From positions 12,581-76,580 of the forward strand of contig JANPGJ010000036.1 of the NCBI GenBank assembly GCA_031423955.1: DNA of 64,000 nt, in the 5' to 3' direction. Each line of letters begins with the position of its first letter. Position 1 is the first letter of the stretch. This document shows, piece after piece, positions 34,627 to 43,208 of the stretch. A model generated the notes under the pieces. That model did not search any database. It saw only the letters and a list, made by a program, of their open reading frames with translations, and was not told where the DNA came from. The stretch is from JAEUOS01 sp031423955. GTDB lineage: Bacteria > Pseudomonadota > Gammaproteobacteria > Burkholderiales > JAEUOS01. A program made the position numbers and the translations under genes.

Positions 34627-36224
34627 GGGCCCGCCTTGCGTGTGATGCGGATCGATACCAGCGCGATCCGCTGTGCGGCCCGCACCACCTCGCGGTCACC
34701 GCCGGCGAGCGCACTTGCCGAACTGACATCAACCGGCTGCTTGTCGATACTGACGCTGGCGCCACGGATCGCGCGAAGCGTGATTGCGATCCGTTCGGCG
34801 CGTTCGAGATCGCGGCGCGGATCGGCGGCCTCACCGGGCGGCCCGATGCTGCCATGCAGGATCGCGATTTCCATCCCTTCAGGTTTCACCTCGGCTGCAC
34901 CGCCGCTATTTGCGGCTACGATTCCGCCAGCGGTCAAGTCGGCGCTACTGCCTTGCTGCCATTCAAGTCTGTCGAGGCGGAAATCCGCCACCTGCGCGAG
35001 TACCTGGCCGATTTCCGCCAGCAGTGGTGTCGGTGAAACCGCACGCGCCGCCATTTTCTCGAATGCGGTGACGCTTGCCTTGAGCTGGTCGGGGGTTGCG
35101 GGCAGCGGCGGGAAGGATCGCTTGATGCGCTCGTAGTTCAGCTGATCCATGCGTGCCTGTGTCGCCAGCAGATCGCCTTCGCGGCGCAGGTTGTCGGCGT
35201 CAGCCCATCGTTCGGCGCCAAACGCACATCCTGCCAGCAGGATGGCCGCGCCACCTGCCCACACCGCATTGCGCACCTGCCACATGCGATAGGCCTCGCG
35301 CAACCAGCCGGGCGCGAAGTCCAGTGATGGTCGATGTTGCGCCAGAGCATGGATCCAAAGGGCATCGGCATATGCGTCCAGAGGGCGCAAGTCACCCGCG
35401 GCCTGGACTGCGTTGAGACCGGCGGCCTTGCGCGCGTCATGCAGATCGATCAGCAGAGGTTCGATCGAGTCGGAGAACAGGCCGGAGCGGTCCCACGCCG
35501 GCGTCTGGCCCGGCGGTACCAGGATCAGGGTCGGCAATTTGAAATCACGCTGCAGCAGGCGCAGGCCGACCAGGTACTGCTGGGTCTTGTTGATCTCGGC
35601 GATACAATTGGCGGCGAACTCGGGGGTGTCGATGGCGTCGTCGCCGGCGACCGCGGCCAGGCGGGAGAAGCGCGCCACTTTGCCATCGACCAAGGTCTGG
35701 CGCAGGCCGGCGCGATTGATCGTCACCAGCAGCAGGCGTGGTGGCGGGACGCCGGTGCGGCGGGCGATCGACCGCAGCAGGACCGATGCGCCCAGCGGCG
35801 GCGAGTACAGTCCGGCGAGCCGGATCCCGGCGGTGGAAAGCGGTGTCAGCCACTGGTTGAGTACCGGTGCGTTGGTCAACGCCATCAGCAGCACACGCTC
35901 GTCGCGCCGGCCGCCGGTTTCCCGGCCCAGCGAGACGCTGGTGTGGAATGGCGTGTCGCGATAGGTCTGGCTGGATTTGCGCGCCAGCAATTGTCCGCGC
36001 GCCGGGCCGCGCAGCGTGGGAATCGTGTCCTGGCGAAAGTCTTCCTCGATCTGGTCGGCCACGGCGACGAACACCGAGCGTCGGCGCGACACGATAAAGG
36101 CGCTGAAGTCGGCGACCTGATCTGGATGGAAGCTCGCCTCCAGCACCAGGCGATGGCCAGCGCTTAGATAACAGTCGCAACCGGCATTGCTGATGGCGAG
36201 GATGCGTTTGGGCGGGAACAACAT
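34623..36224 (-). CDS. mshI: MshI-like pilus assembly protein (PilM/PilN fusion type)
   Basis: 533 aa from an ATG at 36224 (AGGGGG some 10 nt upstream). The N-terminal half resembles the actin-like PilM fold (ILAISNAGCDCYLS; LLLVTINRAGLRQTLV), followed by a membrane helix (AVWAGGAAILLAGCAFGAE, about 320-338) and a periplasmic PilN-like domain with LLAEIGQVLAQVADFRLDRLEW. This PilM-PilN fusion layout is typical of MshI. Coupled by ATGA to mshJ; 116 bp separate it from mshG. Confidence 0.75.
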   Translation of the reverse strand: MLFPPKRILAISNAGCDCYLSAGHRLVLEASFHPDQVADFSAFIVSRRRSVFVAVADQIEEDFRQDTIPTLRGPARGQLLARKSSQTYRDTPFHTSVSLGRETGGRRDERVLLMALTNAPVLNQWLTPLSTAGIRLAGLYSPPLGASVLLRSIARRTGVPPPRLLLVTINRAGLRQTLVDGKVARFSRLAAVAGDDAIDTPEFAANCIAEINKTQQYLVGLRLLQRDFKLPTLILVPPGQTPAWDRSGLFSDSIEPLLIDLHDARKAAGLNAVQAAGDLRPLDAYADALWIHALAQHRPSLDFAPGWLREAYRMWQVRNAVWAGGAAILLAGCAFGAERWADADNLRREGDLLATQARMDQLNYERIKRSFPPLPATPDQLKASVTAFEKMAARAVSPTPLLAEIGQVLAQVADFRLDRLEWQQGSSADLTAGGIVAANSGGAAEVKPEGMEIAILHGSIGPPGEAADPRRDLERAERIAITLRAIRGASVSIDKQPVDVSSASALAGGDREVVRAAQRIALVSIRITRKAGP

Positions 36225-36340
36225 TGCTTCAATGCCCCCTTGAGCGGCTGCCAAGCAGGTGCGGAGCTGCGCTTGACACTCGACCTGTCGCACACGGTTG
36301 TGGCGGGATTACCTGCGAGGCACGCATCATCGCCAGACCC

Positions 36341-37549
36341 TCAGATCTTCAGCTTGCCGATGGCATCGTAGATCGGCCCGAGCACCGCCAGCAACACCCA
36401 GCCGATGATCAGCCCTAGGATCACCGTCAGGGCCGGCTCGATCAGCGCCTGGACCCGCTCGATCGATTCGCGTACCTCGCGATTGTAAAAATAGCTCACG
36501 TTCAGCAGCGAGGTATCCAGCCCACCGGTCGATTCACCTACCTTGAGCATGCGCAGCACCAGTGGCGGAAACAGGCCCACTGACTGGAACGACAGGGTGA
36601 TGTTCTGCCCCTCGCTGATCAAGCCACCGGCGCGCGCGAGCGCGTCGGACACGGCAAGGTTCCCGGCCACGTCTTCGGAGATCTTCATCGCATCGAGTAC
36701 CGTGATGCCGGCCGCGTACATCATCGCGAAAGTGCTCGAGAAGCGCGACAGGATGATCTTGTGCAGGATCGGACCGATGTAGGGGATACCCAGTTTGTAA
36801 CGATCGACAGCGTACGCGAAGTCCGATGAGTAGCGCACGCCCAGAATCAACACGCCGACAAGTAGCGGCGGAATCGCCAGAATCAGGTACCAGTATTCGC
36901 GCATGAAATTCGACACTGCAACCAGTGCCCGGGTCTGCACCGGCAGGTCCTGACCAAGATTTTTCAGGAAGCCGGCCAACTGCGGCACCAGGTAGATCAT
37001 CAGGAACCCGACTGCGGCAAAGACCACCACGCCTACAAAGGTGGGATAGAGAACGATTTTCTTCGTATGGGCGGCCAGTTCATCCTGCCACTTGAGCATG
37101 TCGGCGATGCGCCGCAGAACCTCCGGCAACTGACCGGTGCGCTCACCGGCGCGGGTCAGGCTGATGAAGACGTCGCTGAACACCGCCGGATGATCGGCCA
37201 ATGCTTCCGACATCGTCTTGCCGCCCTCGATGGATTCGATCATTGACCCGATGACCTCGCGAAACCTTTGCGATTCCACGCTGTCGCGCAATTCGGTCAA
37301 GCCTTCGAGCAACGGCAATCCGCTGCCGGTCATTTGCTCGAGATGAAAGCAGAAGGTAATCAGGTCGCGGCGGGTGACCCGGCCTGCCCCGAACAATGCG
37401 CGGCGCGCATCATTGGCGAGTTCGGCGTTGATCAGATCGAGGCCGATGCGCTTCAAGCGCATTTCGAGGTCGATCAGATTGACCGCTTCAAGACGGCCGT
37501 TCACCCGCTTGCCGCCGGCATCGACTGAACGGTAGGCGAACACGGACAT
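36341..37549 (-). CDS. mshG: pilus inner-membrane platform protein MshG (GspF/PilC family)
   Basis: 402 aa, the usual GspF length. Two T2SF domains are visible: the first with FCFHLEQMTGSGLPLLEGL near 66-84, the second with FSSTFAMMYAAGITVLDAM near 270-288. Three transmembrane segments occur, around residues 165, 215 and 375. It forms the rotor-like platform acted on by the MshE ATPase. It is 94 bp downstream of mshE. Confidence 0.93.
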   Translation of the reverse strand: MSVFAYRSVDAGGKRVNGRLEAVNLIDLEMRLKRIGLDLINAELANDARRALFGAGRVTRRDLITFCFHLEQMTGSGLPLLEGLTELRDSVESQRFREVIGSMIESIEGGKTMSEALADHPAVFSDVFISLTRAGERTGQLPEVLRRIADMLKWQDELAAHTKKIVLYPTFVGVVVFAAVGFLMIYLVPQLAGFLKNLGQDLPVQTRALVAVSNFMREYWYLILAIPPLLVGVLILGVRYSSDFAYAVDRYKLGIPYIGPILHKIILSRFSSTFAMMYAAGITVLDAMKISEDVAGNLAVSDALARAGGLISEGQNITLSFQSVGLFPPLVLRMLKVGESTGGLDTSLLNVSYFYNREVRESIERVQALIEPALTVILGLIIGWVLLAVLGPIYDAIGKLKI

Positions 37550-37643
37550 TGCGCTTACCCGACGTGAACGGCAGCGGGTGGCGGCTGCAGTCCCGGTCGC
37601 GGGCCGCTCGATGTGGTGCCGGGAGGTTGCCGTCGATCCAGGG

Positions 37644-39398
37644 TCATTGGCCCATCACCCTGCTGGTGAAGTCGATCACGCGTGCGACCTCCTCGATGGT
37701 GGTCGAGCCGTCGAGCACCCGGCGCACCGCGTCTTCGGCAAGCGGGATGAAGCCCTTGGCCAGCGCCAGCTGCAGCAACTCGCGGGTGGTCGCACGGCGC
37801 GCCACCAGTTCGTCGAGATCGAAGTCGAGCTTGAGCACTTCCATTATCGCCAGACGGCCGCGGTAACCGCGATCCTCGCAGTGCTCGCAGCCGACCGCGC
37901 TGTAGATCGTCGGCGCTGCGCTGGCGTCGATGCCCATCACCTGGCATTCCACCGGCTCGGCTGCGTGCGACTCTTTGCAATGCGGGCACAGGCGCCGCAC
38001 CAGGCGCTGCGCGATCACGCCGACGATATTGCCGGCCATGATGTCGGGCAGGATGCCGATATCGAGCAGGCGCGGGATCGCGCCGATGGCGGAATTGGTA
38101 TGCAGGGTCGAATAGACCTGGTGCCCGGTCATGGCGGCGCGAAACGCCATTTCGGCGGTATCGGTGTCGCGAATCTCGCCGACCAGGATGACGTCCGGGT
38201 CCTGGCGCATCAGTGAACGGATGCCGGTGGCGAAATCGAGTTTCGCGGCTTCGTTGACGCTGGTCTGGCGCACCATGTTCATCGGGTATTCGACCGGATC
38301 CTCGAGGGTCATGATGTTGATGCCCTCGGAATTGATGTGGTTGAGAATCGAATACAGGGTGGTGGTCTTGCCCGAGCCGGTCGGGCCGGTCACCAGGATG
38401 ATCCCCTCGGGCCGCGCGATCATCAGCTTCATCAGGCCGAGCTGGGCTTCCTGCAGGCCCAGTTTGTCCAGCGGCACCAGACCGCGCTGGCGGTCGAGAA
38501 TCCGCAGCACGATGTTTTCGCCGTGGGTGGTCGGTTGCGCGGCGACCCGGAAATCGACGACACGGCCGGTCAAGGAGAGCGAGATGCGGCCATCCTGCGG
38601 GGCGCGGGTCTCGGCGATGTTCATCTGGCTGATCACCTTGATGCGCACCACCATTGCCGGCCAGTATTGCTTGTGCAGGGCGCGGATCTGGCGCAGCACG
38701 CCGTCGATACGGTAGCGGATGCGAAGGAAATTCTGCTCCGGCTCGAAGTGAATGTCGGAGGCATTGCGCTGCACCGCGTCGGCCAGCAATGCGTCGACCA
38801 GCCGCACCATCGGCTGGCTGTATTCGTTGGTGGTCGTCGACAGGCTCTGATAATCGATTTCGCCGGTTTCGATTTCGTTCAGGATGCCGTCGATCGACAG
38901 CTCGTAGCCGAAATACTGGTCGATCGCCCGCGCGATTTCCGATTCGCCCGCCAACAGCGACACCACCTCGAAGGGCTCGTGGGTGGTGGCCAGCAGGTGG
39001 GCGCGCAACTGGTCGAGTGCGACCACATTGTTGGGGTCGGACATGGCGACGGAAAACCGCCGTCCGGGGCGATCAAGCTCAAGCGGAAACAGCATGTGGC
39101 GCTTGGCGAATTCCGGCGGCAGCGCCTTGATGGCAGCCGGGTCGATGATGATGTGCGCCAGGTCGACGCCGGTGGCTCCGAGGTTTTCCGACAGAGCATC
39201 GCGCAGCGTCGCCTCGGTGACGAAGCCGAGGTTCTTGAGGGCCTTGCCGAGCGGTTGATTGGTGCGCTGCTGCTCCTTGAGTGCGATCCGCAACTGGTCT
39301 TCGGAAAGGATGCCGCGCTCGACCAGAATCCGGCCCAGCGGCCTCGGTTGCGCCGTGGCGGCACCGGAGATCGCTGCTTTGCCTGCCGGGGCGTTCAT
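37644..39398 (-). CDS. mshE: pilus extension ATPase MshE (GspE/PilB family)
   Basis: 584 aa. The N-terminal T2SSE domain has LGRILVERGILSEDQLRIAL and GKALKNLGFVTEATLRDAL, the repeat pair that binds cyclic di-GMP in Vibrio MshE, so c-di-GMP control of piliation is plausible here. The core has Walker A GPTGSGKTTTLYSIL, the Asp box region, Walker B QDPDVILVGEIRD and a tetracysteine zinc motif (CPHC...CEHC). It is ATGA-coupled to mshN. No PilT-type retraction ATPase is in the window. Confidence 0.95.
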   Translation of the reverse strand: MNAPAGKAAISGAATAQPRPLGRILVERGILSEDQLRIALKEQQRTNQPLGKALKNLGFVTEATLRDALSENLGATGVDLAHIIIDPAAIKALPPEFAKRHMLFPLELDRPGRRFSVAMSDPNNVVALDQLRAHLLATTHEPFEVVSLLAGESEIARAIDQYFGYELSIDGILNEIETGEIDYQSLSTTTNEYSQPMVRLVDALLADAVQRNASDIHFEPEQNFLRIRYRIDGVLRQIRALHKQYWPAMVVRIKVISQMNIAETRAPQDGRISLSLTGRVVDFRVAAQPTTHGENIVLRILDRQRGLVPLDKLGLQEAQLGLMKLMIARPEGIILVTGPTGSGKTTTLYSILNHINSEGINIMTLEDPVEYPMNMVRQTSVNEAAKLDFATGIRSLMRQDPDVILVGEIRDTDTAEMAFRAAMTGHQVYSTLHTNSAIGAIPRLLDIGILPDIMAGNIVGVIAQRLVRRLCPHCKESHAAEPVECQVMGIDASAAPTIYSAVGCEHCEDRGYRGRLAIMEVLKLDFDLDELVARRATTRELLQLALAKGFIPLAEDAVRRVLDGSTTIEEVARVIDFTSRVMGQ

Positions 39399-41032
39399 TT
39401 CGCGCTGATCGCGAGTTGGTCCATGCGTGCCTTGGCGCGCGCCGGATCAAAACCCGCGCGCCACTTCTGCGCCAGATCGAGCGCGCGCGCGTAATGTTCG
39501 TGGGCCAGTTTCGGTTGCCGGATCTGATCCAGGCTCACCGCAAGGTTGAAGCAATAGTCGGGATTCTCGGGTTCGGCGGCGAAAGCGTTGAAGTAGGCTT
39601 GCTGGGCTTCGGCCCAGCGGCTTTGTGCCGCCAACTGGTTGCCCAGCGCGAAGTGCAACGGGGCGGCGCCGGCCTTGTCGCTTTCGTTGGCCAGCAAATT
39701 CCTGACACGGCTTTCCGCTCCTGGCGCGTCGTTGCCGCTGCGCAACGCCGAGAGTTGCGCGGTCGCATAGGGATCGCGCGGATGGATTTCCAGTACCCGT
39801 TGATAAAGACTTTCAGCTGCACCGGTGCGGCCGCTGCGCGTTGCGACAGTGGCCAGGCCAAGCAGTGCATCGCGATTGGTCGCATCGGTTGCGAGTGCCC
39901 GTGAATAGTGTTCGCGCGCTGCGTCGAGATTGCCATCGGCCAGCGCGGCATAGCCGGCTGCGACAGCGGGGTCGATACCTGCAGGCGCCGGGTCTCGACT
40001 GACGCGTAGATTCGACGGTGAGCCGACCTGGTTGCCGCTGCGCGCGCCGGCGCCGGCGGCTGGGCGCGGGCCGGGGGCCGGCGTGCCGGGCCGGACTGCG
40101 GATTCCGCCGGCGCAGATTCGGAGGTGGCCGCAGGCGGGCGCGTTGCCGCCACGGCATTGGCGGGAGAAGTTGGCGCGCGCGGTGTCGTGCCCGGCGTAT
40201 TGGTGGGGCCGGTGTCAACCGCATTCGCAGTGGCCGGAAGCGCAACTGTTGCAGGTGGCTTAGAGGGTGCGGCAACACCTGCTGGCGTCACACCGACCTT
40301 CTGCGTCGCAGCATCGATTGCCGGTGTCGGAGCCGACGGCGATACCGCTACTGGTGTCGGACCGATCGCCGGCGCCACCGTGCCCGCGGGCGACACGGGT
40401 GGTGCAGTGTTTGCGGAGGGAGCAGGTGCCGGGCCGTTGATCACGCCCGATGCGGCGCCGCTTGGCGGAGCGAAGGCGGGTGTGGCGGGAACCTGTAGTT
40501 GTGTCCAGAAATAATATGCGCCGCCGGCACCTGCCAGGACAAGCAGGCCGATGATGGTGAAAAATGGTCGCCTCGAAGACTCGCCTGCGGTTGCCGGGCG
40601 CTTGGCCGAAAAGACCCCTTTTGCTGCCTGCCGCTCGGCTGCTTGAGTGCCTGCCATTGACGCACGATCGCCGCTTCCAGGCGATATGACGGCGGCCGGT
40701 GGCGGGATAGCCGGCGGCGGCGGCGCGATGATGCCAGGCGGCGCCTCGATTGGCGCGCGATTCCGGCTCAACGGTTCGAGGCTGATCGCCGACCCTGCCT
40801 TATGCTCCGCCGGTGGCGCGGGCGCAACGGCACTCTTGGTCCTGGCGGGGTCGAAACCAAGTTCGGATTCAATCTCAGCCGGACTCATTTCAATGGTCAG
40901 GACCGGCCAATCGGTAGCCGGGCCACTGCCCACGGCAGAGGGCGTGCCCGAAGCCGATTGCGGCGCCACGACAGGCGTGCCTTGCTTCGCTTTTTCCGCC
41001 TTCTTGAGGGCGTCCATCAGGAGACTCATCAA
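39395..41032 (-). CDS. mshN: MshN-like TPR protein of the msh operon
   Basis: 545 aa. It begins MMSLLMDALKKAEKAK, the typical cytosolic start of MshN/GspB-like proteins. A single membrane helix (IIGLLVLAGAGGAYYFW, about 158-174) is followed by a 170-residue Pro/Ala/Thr-rich spacer and four or five TPR units (AAREHYSRALATDATNRDALLGLA and following). The periplasmic TPR domain probably supports secretin assembly. 12 bp after mshL, overlapping mshE by 4 bp. Confidence 0.83.
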   Translation of the reverse strand: MMSLLMDALKKAEKAKQGTPVVAPQSASGTPSAVGSGPATDWPVLTIEMSPAEIESELGFDPARTKSAVAPAPPAEHKAGSAISLEPLSRNRAPIEAPPGIIAPPPPAIPPPAAVISPGSGDRASMAGTQAAERQAAKGVFSAKRPATAGESSRRPFFTIIGLLVLAGAGGAYYFWTQLQVPATPAFAPPSGAASGVINGPAPAPSANTAPPVSPAGTVAPAIGPTPVAVSPSAPTPAIDAATQKVGVTPAGVAAPSKPPATVALPATANAVDTGPTNTPGTTPRAPTSPANAVAATRPPAATSESAPAESAVRPGTPAPGPRPAAGAGARSGNQVGSPSNLRVSRDPAPAGIDPAVAAGYAALADGNLDAAREHYSRALATDATNRDALLGLATVATRSGRTGAAESLYQRVLEIHPRDPYATAQLSALRSGNDAPGAESRVRNLLANESDKAGAAPLHFALGNQLAAQSRWAEAQQAYFNAFAAEPENPDYCFNLAVSLDQIRQPKLAHEHYARALDLAQKWRAGFDPARAKARMDQLAISAK

Positions 41033-41044
41033 TGCCTCCTGCAG

Positions 41045-43063
41045 TTACTGCGAAACCGTGCCGGCACTTGACTCGCGCGTCGGACTGCGGTTGTCGCCCA
41101 CACGTGGAGGTTCAAGCGGGTTTGGCCGGATGAAGAAATCCTGGTCAGGAAGAAATTGACGGAAATCCTTGAAGTCGCCGTCAAGTGTCGGGTCCTTGAG
41201 GACGACCGGGCGCAAGAAAATCACCAGTTCATTTTTGCGCGACTGCTCGTTGCGATAGCGAAACAGGTCGCCGACGAAGGGCAGTCGGCCGGCACCCGGC
41301 ACCGTGTCTTCGAAGTTGTTGACCGAGTCCTGCATCAGGCCGCCCATCACCGCGATCTGCTGGTTTGGCACCTTGAGAATCGATTCCATCTCGCGGGTCT
41401 GCACTTCAGGCACCGGGTTGACCACGCCGGCCAGCGCCAACGCCGGGTTGGGATCGTTGACGTAGCGCAGAATGCGCGAAATGGTCGGCCTGACGTTGAT
41501 GGCCACCGTATCCTGATCATCGATTTGCGGCGTGACCGCCATCACGAAGCCGACCGCAACGGTGTTCGGAGTCGAGGTGAAGGTGGTCACTGCCGGTGTG
41601 CCGAGCGAGCCCGGCGTGGTGGTGGCGCCGATGGTGAAGTACACGCGGTTGTCAACCACCTTCAGAATGGCGGTCTGATTGTTTAGCACCGACAACTTCG
41701 GACTCGACAGTACCCGCACCTTGCCGAAGGACTCAAGCAGGGTGATCGCTGCGGCGATATTGCCCAGTCGCGAGGTCGGATTGACATAGCCGATTTGCAC
41801 CAGCCCGGAGTTGGTCGCGCCGGGATTGGCGATGGCATTGGTGACCGCATTGACGGCGCCGCCGCCGACGCCCGGGACGGCGCCGCCGGGCAGCGTGTTC
41901 GGGCCGATCGGCTGGGTGGTGATCGACAACCCGGTGGTGCCGGCACCCTGCAGGCGCTGCCAGTTGATTCCTTGCTGATAGCTCGAACTAAGCTCGACCT
42001 CGACAACGGTGGCTTCAATCAACACCTGGCGCCGCGCGCTGCCAATCACGCGGTCGACAAATTCCTGCACTTTCTCATGCTGGCGCTGCGTGGCGTAGAC
42101 CGATAGAACACCGGATTCGCGGTTGGCCACCACCGGGTTGTTGAGCGACGCACCTGCGGCGGCCGTGGCGCCGGACACCGGCGGCGTGCAATTGATCTGC
42201 AGCGCCTGCGGCTGGGTCGCACTGGAACCTGGCGCGACCTGCTGCATCAATTGGGCCGCGCCAGCACCGGCAGGCGCCAGTGCGCGCGCCACGTTGAGGC
42301 GGTCTTCCTGGTCGCGTTGTTGCTGGCCGCGCGCGGCTTCGCGCTCCTCGCGCGTGATGACCCGGGTCGCCGCGACCAGCGAGCAGACGTTTAGAGCCAG
42401 CGAGTCCCAGAACCGGTTTGCCGACTGACTGACCACGGTGGTGATCGAATTGCTGCCGCTGCCGCCGCTGCCACCGCCGGTGGTGGCGCCACGGCCGGTC
42501 GAGCCGATTTCGGTGGCCACGCTCACGCTGGTGTCGGAGACGCGGGACATGTTGACGTAGTCGACCTTGTAGATGCGCAGGAACGCGGTGTCCGGCAGCA
42601 CCGAAAGGTTCTTGCCATCCATGTCCCAGCGAATGTCGACCTGACGAGCGATGCGGTGCAGGAGTTGCGGCAGGGTCTGGCTGATCGCGTTCAAGGTCAC
42701 CGTGCCGGCGATGCCGGGGTGGACGTCGACATTGACGCGCGCATCGCGGGCAAGGGCAAACAGCAGTTCGCGCACCGGCACTTCATTGACGACCACACTG
42801 TAGGTCTCAGCCTTGGTGCTGGCCACGGGTCTTGGCGGCAGCGGCGGCGCCGCAACCGGCGCCGGTATCTCGCCGGCAATGTGCGGCGCCACGCTCGCAC
42901 CGACGTGTTGCGGATTGGGTTTGACAGGTGGCTGCACGCAACCGGTTGCGAGCATGCCGCAGGTGAGCGCGAGCACGATGGCGTGCGCCGGGCGACGCGT
43001 CAGCACACGTCGCAATGGCAGTACCTTCGCGCCATCCAGCGATTCGATGCGGCATGCACTCAT
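41045..43063 (-). CDS. mshL: pilus secretin MshL
   Basis: 672 aa from the ATG at 43063, preceded by GGAG at 5-8 nt; an ATG nine codons upstream lacks a site. It is a lipoprotein (lipobox ATGC, Cys near 42) with an STN-type domain (VPVRELLFALARDARVNVDVHPGI) and a C-terminal secretin domain with VLSSPKLSVLNNQTAILKV and VPFVGDLF-like (LPFVGDLFRYRNEQSRKNELVIFLRP) hallmark. Secretin subunits form the outer-membrane pilus pore. A Gly/Ser-rich loop lies at about 200-215. Confidence 0.94.
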   Translation of the reverse strand: MSACRIESLDGAKVLPLRRVLTRRPAHAIVLALTCGMLATGCVQPPVKPNPQHVGASVAPHIAGEIPAPVAAPPLPPRPVASTKAETYSVVVNEVPVRELLFALARDARVNVDVHPGIAGTVTLNAISQTLPQLLHRIARQVDIRWDMDGKNLSVLPDTAFLRIYKVDYVNMSRVSDTSVSVATEIGSTGRGATTGGGSGGSGSNSITTVVSQSANRFWDSLALNVCSLVAATRVITREEREAARGQQQRDQEDRLNVARALAPAGAGAAQLMQQVAPGSSATQPQALQINCTPPVSGATAAAGASLNNPVVANRESGVLSVYATQRQHEKVQEFVDRVIGSARRQVLIEATVVEVELSSSYQQGINWQRLQGAGTTGLSITTQPIGPNTLPGGAVPGVGGGAVNAVTNAIANPGATNSGLVQIGYVNPTSRLGNIAAAITLLESFGKVRVLSSPKLSVLNNQTAILKVVDNRVYFTIGATTTPGSLGTPAVTTFTSTPNTVAVGFVMAVTPQIDDQDTVAINVRPTISRILRYVNDPNPALALAGVVNPVPEVQTREMESILKVPNQQIAVMGGLMQDSVNNFEDTVPGAGRLPFVGDLFRYRNEQSRKNELVIFLRPVVLKDPTLDGDFKDFRQFLPDQDFFIRPNPLEPPRVGDNRSPTRESSAGTVSQ

Positions 43064-43101
43064 GTGTCTCCAAAAGCACATTTGAAACATGTGCAGCTCC
43101 G

Positions 43102-43130
43102 GTTATATCACATGAATACTATCGGTTAAA
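43102..43130 (-). promoter_or_regulatory. sigma-70-type promoter candidate upstream of mshL
   Basis: On the minus strand TTTAAC (43130-43125) and TATAAC (43107-43102) are 17 bp apart in an AT-rich patch of the 145-bp mshM-mshL gap. The -10 is one base off consensus, the -35 weak. Transcription would start near 43095, about 30 nt before mshL. Confidence 0.4.
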
Positions 43131-43208
43131 TATTTGATTTGCAATGGAAAGGTCTTGGCAGCGTTGCGTCCATACCACGTTGTCGGTGGCCCCCGCGAAG
43201 CGCTGGGC

